Assembly (NCBI RefSeq): GCF_036227485.1
Contig: NZ_CP109479.1
Location: 3,038,001-3,102,000, forward strand
Reading direction: 5' to 3'
DNA length: 64,000 nucleotides
Source of the DNA: Streptomyces sp. NBC_01451
Lineage (GTDB): Bacteria > Actinomycetota > Actinomycetes > Streptomycetales > Streptomycetaceae
The translations under genes and the position numbers were made by a program. This document shows positions 8,156 to 17,342 of the stretch, piece after piece (the stretch's first letter is position 1; every line of letters starts with the position of its first letter). The notes beneath the pieces were generated by a model, which was given only the letters and a program-made list of their open reading frames with translations, had not been told where the DNA came from and did no database searches.

Positions 8156-11100
8156 TCACGCGGGGTCGAGCGGCAGCAGATGATGCCGCCGCTCCTCGCG
8201 GGTGAGGGTACGGAAGACCCTTCCCCGGGCGACCGCCTCCAGCCGGTCATAGTCCGGCTCGGCCCGCCACACGCGCGCCGTCCCGTCGGCCGATCCCGTG
8301 AGCAGCCTCGTGCCGTCCGGGGACCAGGCCACGGAGGTCACCTTGTCCTGGTGCACACCGACGACGGCGATCTCCTCGAAGGTGGCAGCGGACCAGACCC
8401 GTACGGTGCGGTCGTCGGCGCCCGTGGCAATGTGTCGGCCGTCGGGTGACCAGGCAACGGCACGAAGCCGTCCCTCATGTCCCTTCAGCACCTCGATGCG
8501 CCGCCCGGTGGGGACGTCCCACACGGCTGCCGTCCAGTCGCCGGAAGCGGTGGCGATCCTCGTCTCGTCCGGGGACCAGGCCGCGTCCTCCACGTAGTTG
8601 TCGTGGCCGCGCAGCACTGTGAACTGCCGCCCCTCCCCGATGTCCCATAGTCGGCACGTCCGGTCGTCGGAACAACTGGCGAGTAGGCGTCCGCTCGGCG
8701 ACCAGGCCACGCGCCCCACCCAGTCCTGGTGTTCCGTCAGTTCCAACAGCTCGGTCCCGTCCGGCGCGGACAGGACACGCACCGTGCCGTCGTGGCCGCC
8801 AGTGGCGATGCGTCCGCCGTTCGGCGACCAGGCACACCCCTCGACGACCTCACCCTGCCGTTCGAACACTGTGCCGCCGCGCCCGTCGGTCATTCGGAAC
8901 AGGCCGTCGTTGGTGCCGAACGCAAGCCGTTGCCCGTGCGGGGCCCAGGCGACGGCCCACACCCGGGCCTCCAACTCCGTCACCGGTCCCGCCGGAGCAC
9001 CGGTGGCCGCGTCCCACACCCGTACGGTGCCGTCGTCCGAAGCCGTGGCGAAGAGGGCACCGTCCCCGGACCACGCGGCCTGGTTGACCGGGGCTCGGTG
9101 GCCGTCGGCCAGTACGGCCTCGGCGCCACGAGGGCGCAGGTCCCACACCATGCCGGTACCGTCGGTGGAACTGGTGGCGAGCATGGTCCCGCAGGGTGAC
9201 CAGGTCACGCCCCACACGGTGTCGGCGTGGCCACGCAGAACAGCCAGGACCTTGGCGTCCTCGGTTCCGACGATGCGCACGGTGCGGTCGGAGGATGCAC
9301 TGGCCAGCATCCGCCCGTCCGGCGACCAGGCCAGGTTCCACACGTAGTCGGTGTGTCCCCGTACCAGCAGGCGCAGGTCGCCGGTCCCAGCGTCCCAGAT
9401 ACGGGCGGTGTGGTCCCCGGAGCCGGTTGCGATCTGCCGACCGTCCGGCGACCAGGCGATGCCTTCGACGAAGTCGGAGTGCCCGGTGAGTGTGACGGCC
9501 GCTCGTCCGGTCGTCAGGTCCCACACGATCGCGGTCTGGTCGTGTGAGGCGGAGGCAAGGCGGTTGCCTTCCGGCGACCAGGCCACACCCCACACGTCCT
9601 CGCCGTGCCCGTCCAGTTCGTGCACGAGCCGTCCGGTATCGGCCTCCCAGACCCGCACGATCCGATCCTTGCAACTCGCCGCCAGATGCTGCCCGCTCGG
9701 CGACCAGGCCACCTGTCGGTTGATGTCTCCGGCTCCCGTGAGCAGCCGAACCGGCTCCCCCGACGTGGCGTCCCAGATGCGTACGACACGGTCACGGCCG
9801 GCGGTCGCCACTCGCGCCGAGTCCGCCGACCAGGCGACGGACTCGACCATGACCCCGTCGCAGGGCAACACCAGCAGACTGCGCCCGGACCGTGCGTCGT
9901 GAACGCGGGCCGTGCCGTCTCTGGACGCCGTGGCCAGCATGCGCCCGTCGGGGGACCACGCGATGTGCCGAACAGTGTCGGTGTGCCCGTCGAGCCGGGA
10001 ACGGAGGTGACTCGCTGCCAGCACCGCCATCAGTCCGCGCCGGGCCGAGGGTGTGGGCGTGCATTCGCCGAGCGCGGCGAGCGAGAGCAGCAGGGAGCGC
10101 TCCGGCTCGCTCTCCGCGCTGACAAGGACTTGACGGCCGATACTTTCGGAGACCCGGCTCAGGAAGGTCAGGTCGTGGCGCTGTGAGGACTCGACGAGAG
10201 CGCGGGTGGGCGTGGACGCCTGCCCGGACTCCTCCAATGCTTCGAGCCAGCGCCGGGCAACCGTGAGGCGCTCCCCGGTGAGGAGATAGTCGTCGCTGCG
10301 TCCGGCCCGCTCCCAGTCGGCCGCCCATCGCTCCAGTTCGGCGCGCTCGCGAAGTCGTTCGGCCCGCGCCTCGACCTCCTGCCGCAGCGGGGCCCACTGT
10401 CGGAACAAGGCTTCGTGCGTCACCTGCGCATAAGGCTCCCTGACGGGTGCGGAACCGCCGCCCGCCGCGTCCGTACGCAGGAGCCGCGCCTCGACGAAGG
10501 CATCGACCACATACCGGTCCCGGTCATCGAGTTCGGACAACGGCACATGGCGTCGGGCCACGTCCTGGCCCTCGACTGTGACGAATCTGAGCAGGACGCG
10601 GAGGACTGAGTCGATACCCACACCCTCGCCGAGCCCGGTCACGGTGTTGTCCGCCTGGCGCGCCAGCGCGCCAGGCACTCCGCCGAGCCGCCGGTACAAC
10701 TCCTCGGTGACAGTCCCGCCAGGGCCGGAGGCGAAGTACAACTCCTGGAGGAGGTAGGCGAGCAGCGGTAGTGCGTCGTCCGTCCCGGTCTCACTCACGA
10801 TGGAGTCGACGACTCCGGGCTCGAAGCTGAGGCCGACGAGGGCGCCAGGTCGCTCCACAACGTCGGCGAGCTGTGCTCTGCCCAATGTGCCGATGGCGAC
10901 GGGATGTTGAAGGAGTTCCGCGTGTCCGGTGCCAAGGAGCCGACCGAGGAGGTCCACCCGGAGAGTGACCAGCACACGGACCGCCGAGTCCTGTTCCACG
11001 CAGATACGTAATGCTTCAAGGAACTGGGCGCGTTCACGCTCACCCGCCAGGGTGACGATCTCCTCGAACTGGTCGACGACGAGGAGTATCCGCCGGAACC

Positions 11101-11710
11101 GGCCGCCACGCAGCCGTGACAGCTCGGCACGCAGAGCGTCCGGCCCCTGGCGCAGCCTGCGCAGTACGGCACTCGCCGGTTCCTGCCCGTCGGCGACGGC
11201 CGCCAGCGCGCCCGCGAGAGCACCCAGCGGGTTGGGTCCGGGGGCGAAGGCCGGTACGACGGTCCAGCGGCGCTCCCGAAGCCGGGGCATCACCCCGGCC
11301 CTGACCAGTGAGGACTTCCCGCTCCCGGACGCCCCGATCAGCACCAGGAACCGGTCCCCGGGGCGGTTCGCGGTGGAATTCAGCCTTCGGGCCAGCTCGG
11401 CGGCCTGTGTGTCCCTGCCGAAGTAGACGGCTGCCTCGTCCTCGTCGAATGCGTCGAGGCCCGGGTACGGAACCCGCTGACGCGGCCACACGGTCCGGGG
11501 CGGCGCGGGATTCTCCAGCCGGTAGACGACGACCTGCCCGACCACCAGCGCCACGATCAGCAGCCCGATAGCCGGGACGGAGAACCGCTGAATCGCCTCC
11601 AGTACCCAGGGAGCCTCATCGGTGCTGGTCGCGTAGTTGGTGGCGATCCCCAGTAAGCAGGCCACGAGAGCCAGCATGATCTGGAGCGCGACCTGAAAGC
11701 GGTTCCTCAC
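8156..11710 (-). CDS. Membrane-anchored nSTAND NTPase with C-terminal double WD40 propeller
   Basis: A ~1184-residue STAND-class signalling NTPase. Order: two N-terminal hydrophobic segments (about residues 7-25 and 45-65 from this start), the nSTAND1 entry motif YPGLDAFDEDEAAVYFGRD, Walker A IGASGSGKSS, Walker B ILLVVDQFEE, a helical region, then 14 WD40 repeats (AWSPDG...AS.D.T.R.WD pattern), enough for two seven-bladed propellers. STAND proteins are switches: the propeller usually senses a ligand or partner and the NTPase oligomerises. No effector (protease, nuclease, TIR) domain is visible, so the output is unknown. GTG 11710 is preferred because GGGAG lies nine bases upstream; GTG 11767 would add 19 residues. 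The upstream neighbour on the same strand is an RsbW-like gene. Such proteins are frequent in multicellular actinobacteria and cyanobacteria and are proposed to act in conflict or programmed-death responses. Confidence 0.88.
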   Translation of the reverse strand: MRNRFQVALQIMLALVACLLGIATNYATSTDEAPWVLEAIQRFSVPAIGLLIVALVVGQVVVYRLENPAPPRTVWPRQRVPYPGLDAFDEDEAAVYFGRDTQAAELARRLNSTANRPGDRFLVLIGASGSGKSSLVRAGVMPRLRERRWTVVPAFAPGPNPLGALAGALAAVADGQEPASAVLRRLRQGPDALRAELSRLRGGRFRRILLVVDQFEEIVTLAGERERAQFLEALRICVEQDSAVRVLVTLRVDLLGRLLGTGHAELLQHPVAIGTLGRAQLADVVERPGALVGLSFEPGVVDSIVSETGTDDALPLLAYLLQELYFASGPGGTVTEELYRRLGGVPGALARQADNTVTGLGEGVGIDSVLRVLLRFVTVEGQDVARRHVPLSELDDRDRYVVDAFVEARLLRTDAAGGGSAPVREPYAQVTHEALFRQWAPLRQEVEARAERLRERAELERWAADWERAGRSDDYLLTGERLTVARRWLEALEESGQASTPTRALVESSQRHDLTFLSRVSESIGRQVLVSAESEPERSLLLSLAALGECTPTPSARRGLMAVLAASHLRSRLDGHTDTVRHIAWSPDGRMLATASRDGTARVHDARSGRSLLVLPCDGVMVESVAWSADSARVATAGRDRVVRIWDATSGEPVRLLTGAGDINRQVAWSPSGQHLAASCKDRIVRVWEADTGRLVHELDGHGEDVWGVAWSPEGNRLASASHDQTAIVWDLTTGRAAVTLTGHSDFVEGIAWSPDGRQIATGSGDHTARIWDAGTGDLRLLVRGHTDYVWNLAWSPDGRMLASASSDRTVRIVGTEDAKVLAVLRGHADTVWGVTWSPCGTMLATSSTDGTGMVWDLRPRGAEAVLADGHRAPVNQAAWSGDGALFATASDDGTVRVWDAATGAPAGPVTELEARVWAVAWAPHGQRLAFGTNDGLFRMTDGRGGTVFERQGEVVEGCAWSPNGGRIATGGHDGTVRVLSAPDGTELLELTEHQDWVGRVAWSPSGRLLASCSDDRTCRLWDIGEGRQFTVLRGHDNYVEDAAWSPDETRIATASGDWTAAVWDVPTGRRIEVLKGHEGRLRAVAWSPDGRHIATGADDRTVRVWSAATFEEIAVVGVHQDKVTSVAWSPDGTRLLTGSADGTARVWRAEPDYDRLEAVARGRVFRTLTREERRHHLLPLDPA

Positions 11711-11944
11711 CCGGCACCGCTCCCGACCATGTCGCCACCCGCCAGCACCGCTCAGCCCCCGTTTCACCAGCCTCGAACCGCCGGCACCGCGTCATCCGCC
11801 CGCTCCCCCTTGTCCCGGTGGGGCGGGGCGCTCATGACCATCTTCAGGGGCTTCGCAGGCGCGTTCAACAGTGCGTACGGGTTTCGGCCAGGCAGGCCGC
11901 AGCGTGCCGGATCCCGCGCAAGCCGGGAATCACCAGGGCGCGTC

Positions 11945-12406
11945 CTACGTCAGGTGTTCGCGTTTCGAGGCCATCGCATCCGATGGGAGTACGACCTCGG
12001 CCCACACCGTTTTACGCGGGCGCAGCACTGGCTCCCACCCCCAACGGTCGGCAAGCGCCTCCACCAGGGCGAGGCCCCGCCCGGACTCCGCGTCGTCGGA
12101 CGGAGGTTGAGGACACGGCGGTCGGTCACCACACGTGTCAGTCACCTCGATGCGCAAGGTGGCGCCGATGACGTACACCGTGAGCCGGAAGTCGCGGCCC
12201 GGGACGCGTCCGTGGGTGGCCGCGTTCGCTGCCAGTTCGGCGACGATCTGGCGGGCTGGGTCCAGAGGGAGTCCCCAGGAGCGGAGTTGCTCGGCGGTGA
12301 GCAGCCGGGCCAGGCGGGCGCCACGGGGTGTGGGGGACAGGCGCACGCTGAAGTTGCGGAAGGCGTCTACGGGTTGGGCCTCGGGGGCGGCGATTTGTTG
12401 GTTCAC
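11945..12406 (-). CDS. RsbW-like ATP-binding protein (anti-sigma-type HATPase)
   Basis: A 153-residue GHKL ATPase-fold protein. The N-box AELAANAATHG and G-motif region RGLALVEALADRWGW match the HATPase_c_2 / RsbW-like family, which in Streptomyces is very numerous and either phosphorylates anti-anti-sigma factors or only binds partners. Start is GTG 12406. It is divergent from an HTH/DUF397 pair, with a shared 157-base control region. This trio (RsbW-like, HTH with DUF5753, DUF397) is the layout seen around whiJ-type loci of Streptomyces, where the HTH protein represses development genes and the small protein relieves it. No sigma factor gene is nearby. Confidence 0.85.
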   Translation of the reverse strand: MNQQIAAPEAQPVDAFRNFSVRLSPTPRGARLARLLTAEQLRSWGLPLDPARQIVAELAANAATHGRVPGRDFRLTVYVIGATLRIEVTDTCGDRPPCPQPPSDDAESGRGLALVEALADRWGWEPVLRPRKTVWAEVVLPSDAMASKREHLT

Positions 12407-12468
12407 ATCACTCAGAGTGGCCGTATATGCCTACCGTGATCAGTGACTTCGCTGTTGCGTACGGTGAC

Positions 12469-12505
12469 TGTCCGGAGCTTGTCCGGTCGTGTCCGGGCTG
12501 TCGGG
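12469..12505. promoter_or_regulatory. Phased TGTCCGG repeats in the divergent control region
   Basis: TGTCCGG occurs at 12469-12475, 12480-12486 and 12490-12496, with a related TGTCGGG at 12499-12505. Spacing of 11, 10 and 9 bases puts the copies on nearly one face of the helix. They lie between the RsbW-like gene and the HTH gene, 60-95 bases upstream of the latter, and are candidate binding sites for the HTH protein. Confidence 0.55.
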
Positions 12506-12563
12506 ACGGGGCGTACGGGTAGGGGCGGGGCAGTACAGCGCGGTACGACGGAGGGGCGCGGGC

Positions 12564-13439
12564 ATGAGCGTGGACAGTGACGCGGGGCAGCTCAAGGGTG
12601 AGGCGGACGAGCCGGGTTGGGAGGTGGACCCGGACGACGAGTGGGGTGTGGCGGTCGTGGCGACCGTCGGACGTCAGTTGAAGCTGCGGCGCGAGGCAGC
12701 GGGGATGCGGGCCGCCGACTTCGGCAGGGCGCTCGGGTACGGCGAGGACATCGTCTACAAGATCGAAGGCGGGAAGCGCATCCCCCGGCCCGAGTACATG
12801 GTGAAGGCCGACGAGCTGCTGGGGGCGGGCGGGCTGCTCTCCGCGATGAACGAGGACTTGGAGAAGGTCCGGTACCCGAAGAAGGTACGGGCCATCGCGA
12901 AGATGGAGGCGAAGGCGGTGGAGGTCGGGGTATACGAGTGCAGCAACATCGTCGGCCTGTTGCAGACGCCTGAGCATGCGCGAGCATTGTTCGAGGTGTG
13001 GCAACCGTCGTACTCAAAAGAGGAGATGGAACGTCGCGTGTCGGCTCGTATGGCCCGCCAGTCGATCTTCGACCGTGACCCCGCCCCCGCCCTCAACTTC
13101 GTCCAGGAAGAAGCAACGCTCCGACGCCGAGTCGGAGGCACAATGGAGCGACGACAGCAGTTCGAACGCCTGCTAGAGATGGGACGGTTGCGCAACGTCA
13201 CGCTTCAGGTGATGCCGATGGACAGTGCACCCCACCCCGGTATGGGTGGCAGGATTGAGTTGCTGAAGTTCGCGGACGGCACGGCGGTTGGGCGCTCCGA
13301 CGGCGCGTTCAACGGCCGCCCGATTTACGAACCGAAGCAGCTGAGGATCCTTGAGCTGCGGTTTGGCACCATTCGGGCACTGGCTCTCCCACCGGGGGAG
13401 TCACTGACCCTCATCGAACAACTGCTGGGAGAAACATGA
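12564..13439 (+). CDS. WhiJ-like helix-turn-helix regulator with DUF5753 domain
   Basis: A 291-residue protein with an XRE-type helix-turn-helix at about residues 33-85 (VGRQLKLRREAAGMRAADFG, GYGEDIVYKIEGGKRIPRP) and a C-terminal DUF5753 region (about 105-285: VYECSNIVGLLQTPEHARAL, then FVQEEATLRRRVGG). This two-part layout defines the large Streptomyces WhiJ-like family of DNA-binding proteins, which pair with a DUF397 protein. GGAGGGG lies about eight bases before ATG 12564, giving a well-supported start. The stop overlaps the DUF397 start in ATGA (13436-13439). It probably controls itself and the divergent RsbW-like gene. Confidence 0.92.
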   Translation: MSVDSDAGQLKGEADEPGWEVDPDDEWGVAVVATVGRQLKLRREAAGMRAADFGRALGYGEDIVYKIEGGKRIPRPEYMVKADELLGAGGLLSAMNEDLEKVRYPKKVRAIAKMEAKAVEVGVYECSNIVGLLQTPEHARALFEVWQPSYSKEEMERRVSARMARQSIFDRDPAPALNFVQEEATLRRRVGGTMERRQQFERLLEMGRLRNVTLQVMPMDSAPHPGMGGRIELLKFADGTAVGRSDGAFNGRPIYEPKQLRILELRFGTIRALALPPGESLTLIEQLLGET

Positions 13440-13648
13440 TCCGCAAGACCTCCGCCGGGGACGCCTCCGAACTGGCGTGGTTCAAGAGCAGCTACAGCAG
13501 CGGTCCAGACGGCGACTCATGCGTCGAGATCGCCACCACTCCCGGCACCATCCACGTACGTGATTCCAAGATCGTCGTGGACGGCCCCCATCTGGCCTTC
13601 ACCCCTGCCACTTGGACCGCTTTCGTGCCGTACTCGACCGGACGCTAA
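13436..13648 (+). CDS. DUF397 small regulatory partner protein
   Basis: A 70-residue protein with the full DUF397 pattern: AWFKSSYSSGPDGDSCVEIA near the start, then HVRDSK and a final WTAFV. DUF397 proteins work with the upstream WhiJ-type HTH protein, in known cases binding it and lifting its repression. The gene overlaps the HTH gene by four bases, and GGGAGAA sits just before its ATG. It is followed by a small hairpin. Confidence 0.92.
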   Translation: MIRKTSAGDASELAWFKSSYSSGPDGDSCVEIATTPGTIHVRDSKIVVDGPHLAFTPATWTAFVPYSTGR

Positions 13649-13652
13649 CCGA

Positions 13653-13674
13653 CTCGCCGCGTGGGCACGGCGAG
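13653..13674 (+). terminator. Short hairpin after DUF397
   Basis: Seven-base-pair stem CTCGCCG/CGGCGAG with an eight-base loop, starting four bases after the DUF397 stop. Short, without a T-run, so a weak terminator call. Confidence 0.5.
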
Positions 13675-13748
13675 CCCGGCCTCCCAGGCGTTCGGATCGG
13701 GCTCTCAAGCCCAGCCTGTGATGTCATCCTCAATGCCTTGCCGTTCGT

Positions 13749-14114
13749 TCACCACAAAGCGACTCCGGCCTCCTCAGCTGCCGTGTCGAGTATGCGAGTG
13801 ACAGCTGCCTGGGCCTTGCGGAAAGCGTCCTCCGGGGCGCTCGGATCGGCGATGGTCCGCTCGGCCTCGCGCATCATGCGCGCCTGCTCGGGGTGGCGCT
13901 CGATGGCGACGAGCGTTGCCCACTTCTCCAGGAACAGCCGCATCGGTGTGATCGACGAGAGCTGGATGGCATGCTCGGAGGCTTCACCAAGGTCACGGTC
14001 GAACACGGGAAGCCTGGCGAGCACCACCTGGTTGACTGCCTGACGCAGGGCGTCGCGGGTGCTCAGCGGCTGCGGGATGAGCGGTGGCCGTGTTTCTGCG
14101 TGCCGTTTACTCAT
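13749..14114 (-). CDS. DUF6247-like hypothetical protein
   Basis: A 121-residue protein starting MSKRHAETRPPL. The middle reads LPVFDRDLGEASEHA, then PMRLFLEKWATLVAIERHPE, which matches my memory of actinobacterial DUF6247 proteins; these are small helical proteins often next to toxin-like genes. GGAGAA lies seven bases before ATG 14114, so I prefer it to ATG 14144. It lies downstream of hsdM on the same strand with a 151-base gap. No toxin partner is adjacent here. Function unknown. Confidence 0.65.
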   Translation of the reverse strand: MSKRHAETRPPLIPQPLSTRDALRQAVNQVVLARLPVFDRDLGEASEHAIQLSSITPMRLFLEKWATLVAIERHPEQARMMREAERTIADPSAPEDAFRKAQAAVTRILDTAAEEAGVALW

Positions 14115-14265
14115 GCGCGTTCTCCATTCGACGCTGCTCGTCACGACCCAGGACGCCCGCGCACGCGGAAGACGAGTCGTTCAAGAGCCGGTCCCTTGAA
14201 TGGCACGGGTGACTATCGCGCGCGATCTGGCTCCACTCATCCCCTCTCAAGGCCGAAGGCTCGGT

Positions 14266-15861
14266 CTACTCGATCTCCGCCTCCGGTACATCGACCTCGG
14301 CGCCCAGGGAGCGGGCGATGGCCGTGAACTCGTTCAGGGCGGCCTGAAGGTCGCGGACGATCTCCTCTGCGATCACCTCGGGCGCCAGACCGCTGTCGGC
14401 GTCGTCAAGGGCCGGATCCTTCATCCAGGTGATGTCGAGGTTGACCTTGTCGCGAGCGATCAAATCCTCGTAACTGAACTTCCTGAACGGCCCGTTGTCG
14501 TCCTCGGACTCGACGCGGGAGGACCTGGGCTCGCCGACGCGGTAAGCCGCCACAAAGTCGTCTAGGTGAGCTCGGGTGAGGGGGCGCTGTTTGAGCGTGA
14601 AGTGCTGGCCGACGCGGAAGTCGTAGATCCAGGTCTCGATGGTGTGCGGCTTGCCGTCGGCGCGCGGGGGCTTCTTGTCGAAGAAGAGGACGTTGGCCTT
14701 CACGCCACCGGCGTAGAAGATGCCTGTCGGCAGGCGCAGGATGGTGTGGAGGTCGAACTCGTCGAGCAGCTTGCGCCGGACCTTTTCACCGGCCCCGCCC
14801 TCGAAGAGGACGTTGTCGGGCAGGACGACAGCGGCGCGTCCACCAACTGCCGTGAGCGACATGATGTGTTGCAGGAAGTTCAGCTGCTTGTTCGTGGTCG
14901 TCGCGGTGAAGTCGTCACGGTCGTACTGAATGTCCTCCTTCTCGACATCGCCGTCCTGGCCGATCACGGTGATTGCGGACTTGCGGCCGAAGGGAGGGTT
15001 GGCGAGGACGAGGGTGGCATGCCGTCCGCTGGGCTTCTCGGCGAGCGCGTCGCCGACGCTGATAAGACTGGGCCCGTCGCTCTTGCCGATGCCATGGAGG
15101 AGCATGTTCATCGCAGCGAGGCGGGCGGTGCCAGTGACGAGTTCGTTGCCCCAGATCTTGCGGCCACTGTCGTAGGCCATCCGCTCGTCCAGCGACATTT
15201 TCTTCATGTGGTGGTCGCGGATGTAGGAGTGAGCCGCGATGAGGAAGCCGCCGGTACCGCAGGCCGGGTCGGTGACGGTGTCGTCAGGACCGGGCTGAGT
15301 GACGTCGACCATCGCGTCGATGAGCGCGCGGGGCGTGAAGTACTGGCCGGCGCCGGTCTTGGTATCCGAGGCCCCCTTGTTCAGCAGCCCCTCGTAGGCG
15401 TCGCCCTTGAGGTCCGCACCCTGGAGAGTCCACTCCTCCCGGCCGATCAGCTCAACGACCAGCTTCTCCAAGAGGGCGGGCTTGGTGATGCGATTCTGGG
15501 CGCCGTCGAAAATCGTTCCGATGGTGGTCTTGGGGTGGCGGCCCAGGTGTTCGAGAGTGTCGGTGTAGTGCTTCTCCAACTCGACACCACGCTTGCCCAC
15601 GAGTGACTGCCAGTTGTACTCGGCGGGAACGATCCCGCTCATGTCCTGGCCGCCCCAGGGGTCGCTCTGAATCTCGTCCACCATCTTGAGGAAGAGCAGG
15701 TACGAGAGCTGCTCGACGTACTCGATGGTGGACATGCCGTTGTCGCGGAGGACGTTGCAGTAGTTCCAGAGCTTGGAGACCAGGGTGTTCGTCTGGGCGA
15801 CGGCCTTGGCCTTCTCGGCGGGCTCTGTTGCGGGCTGCGGGACGTCTGCTGGGGCGGTCAC
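14266..15861 (-). CDS. hsdM: Type I restriction-modification system, methyltransferase subunit
   Basis: HsdM transfers a methyl group from S-adenosylmethionine to adenine N6 in both strands of the target chosen by HsdS, and is part of both the methylase (M2S) and the restriction complex (R2M2S). The 531-residue product has the HsdM N-terminal helical domain (1-150), the SAM-binding motif DPACGTGG (198-205) and the catalytic NPPF (288-291). Length is normal. It is the last gene of the operon: the GTG start overlaps the hsdS stop by four bases. The catalytic motifs are intact, so the enzyme should be active. Confidence 0.95.
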   Translation of the reverse strand: MTAPADVPQPATEPAEKAKAVAQTNTLVSKLWNYCNVLRDNGMSTIEYVEQLSYLLFLKMVDEIQSDPWGGQDMSGIVPAEYNWQSLVGKRGVELEKHYTDTLEHLGRHPKTTIGTIFDGAQNRITKPALLEKLVVELIGREEWTLQGADLKGDAYEGLLNKGASDTKTGAGQYFTPRALIDAMVDVTQPGPDDTVTDPACGTGGFLIAAHSYIRDHHMKKMSLDERMAYDSGRKIWGNELVTGTARLAAMNMLLHGIGKSDGPSLISVGDALAEKPSGRHATLVLANPPFGRKSAITVIGQDGDVEKEDIQYDRDDFTATTTNKQLNFLQHIMSLTAVGGRAAVVLPDNVLFEGGAGEKVRRKLLDEFDLHTILRLPTGIFYAGGVKANVLFFDKKPPRADGKPHTIETWIYDFRVGQHFTLKQRPLTRAHLDDFVAAYRVGEPRSSRVESEDDNGPFRKFSYEDLIARDKVNLDITWMKDPALDDADSGLAPEVIAEEIVRDLQAALNEFTAIARSLGAEVDVPEAEIE

Positions 15862-17342
15862 AGGTCGAACTCCTGCTGTACGGCGAGGGCGGGGGCGGAG
15901 GTTGGCTCGGGGGCGGGAACCTGGGAAGGCATCTTGGCCGTGGCCCGGCGGGAACGCCTGGCCGCCGGTTGGGCAGCACGCTCGGCGGTGATGCGGGCGA
16001 GCAGATCCGCAGCGGGTTCGTCATGCACGTCTTGGTGCACGAGCCCCCCTTCGAATGCCTTACGCAGGAGAGCGTTGCGCAGTGCCCTGCCTCGCCTCAG
16101 CACTTGCTCGCTCGCCTCTCGGGCATGCCTCAGTTGGACAAGGCGCACTTCGATTCGCTCTACCATTCCCTGCTGCTCAGCCTGTGGAGGCACAGGAACC
16201 GGGAGGTTCTTAATCTTGGTCAGGCTGATGGAAGCAAGGTTCGTACTCTGCTTACCATTGACCTCAAACCACTTCGCCGCGCCATTCGCATACCACGACA
16301 ATAGTTCCGGTTTGAGTAGATCTTGATGAATCCTGGCCCTGAAAACATGGTTCTGATGAATTACGTCAGGAACCTGTCCCTGCCAGATCCATCCCCTGCC
16401 CAGCTTGTCGCGGTCACCTCCCTCGTTCATCAGCACGTCTCCGGATTTCAACCGCAGTTGATCCGCCTTCTTCTGCGGGACTCGGATCATCGCGATGTGG
16501 TCGAGTTCAAGGTGACCGCGCTGGACATTCGCGACGCGAAGGTACGGCACCTCGGGGAACTGCGGATCGGATTGCTTCTTCGCGTCCTTCGTCACCCCGC
16601 CGACCACCTCGGCCAAATCCCCGAGGCGCATCCACTGCCAGCCCGAGGGGATTCTGGGAAGCTCCCCGTCAATCGAGTTGGTCACGGCAGGAAACGGCGC
16701 GGCTGGTTCGTCAGGCTTCAGGGAGACGCCAGCCATGAAGTCGGTGGCCTTGTCGAGTAGGCGGCTGATGCGTTTCAGAGCTCCGCGAACACTCCCCTCA
16801 GCCGCTTCAAGCCGAGACAACTGCTCTTCGAGGGCCTCGACAATGCGATGCTGCTCCACGAGCGGCGGCAAGGGAACCGGAATCTCACGGATCCGCTGCT
16901 GCGGCAGATGCTTGATGGTGCTGCCGGTCGCAAACCGCGTCAGCCGTCCGGAAATAGCCGCATATTCAAGGTAGTAGCGAAGATACTTGGTATCCAGCGC
17001 CCACGACGGACGCACACGATGCAACGCCTTCTGGTAAGCGATCGGCTCATCCGCATTCCAGATGGCGCACCGGCCGATCTCTCCACCTTCGCAGACGACC
17101 AGATCGCCCTTCGCCACCGTGAACCGACCAATCTCGTCCGGTTCGATGTCCATCGTCAGTAGATCGCCAGTATCAATCCTGCCCCACTGGACATTGATGT
17201 TGCGCAGGTATGGCGTTGGATTCAGGCCAGTGGACTGCTTCCTGTCCAACATCTTGCCGAGCGCCGTATCAGCAATGTCCCCCAGCTCAGCCCAAGCCCA
17301 CCCCGCCGGAAGTTCCCGCTCCCCATCCATACTCACGCTCAA
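15858..17342 (-). CDS. hsdS: Type I restriction-modification system, specificity subunit
   Basis: HsdS reads the two halves of a split DNA target. The 494-residue product shows two target-recognition domains, each followed by a conserved helix: the first TRD near residues 12-155 (LPAGWAWAELGDIADTALGK ... PVPLPPLVEQHRIVEALEEQ) and the second near 225-370 (IPSGWQWMRLGDLAEVVGGV ... NLPVPVPPQAEQQGMVERIE). A ~60-residue Arg/Ala-rich C-terminal tail follows. The gene has lower GC than the adjacent hsdM and hsdR parts, as often found in exchangeable TRDs. TTG 17342 overlaps the hsdR stop (TTGA); GTG 17336 or ATG 17330 are also possible starts. The recognition sequence cannot be derived from the protein by eye. 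Confidence 0.93.
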   Translation of the reverse strand: MSVSMDGERELPAGWAWAELGDIADTALGKMLDRKQSTGLNPTPYLRNINVQWGRIDTGDLLTMDIEPDEIGRFTVAKGDLVVCEGGEIGRCAIWNADEPIAYQKALHRVRPSWALDTKYLRYYLEYAAISGRLTRFATGSTIKHLPQQRIREIPVPLPPLVEQHRIVEALEEQLSRLEAAEGSVRGALKRISRLLDKATDFMAGVSLKPDEPAAPFPAVTNSIDGELPRIPSGWQWMRLGDLAEVVGGVTKDAKKQSDPQFPEVPYLRVANVQRGHLELDHIAMIRVPQKKADQLRLKSGDVLMNEGGDRDKLGRGWIWQGQVPDVIHQNHVFRARIHQDLLKPELLSWYANGAAKWFEVNGKQSTNLASISLTKIKNLPVPVPPQAEQQGMVERIEVRLVQLRHAREASEQVLRRGRALRNALLRKAFEGGLVHQDVHDEPAADLLARITAERAAQPAARRSRRATAKMPSQVPAPEPTSAPALAVQQEFDL

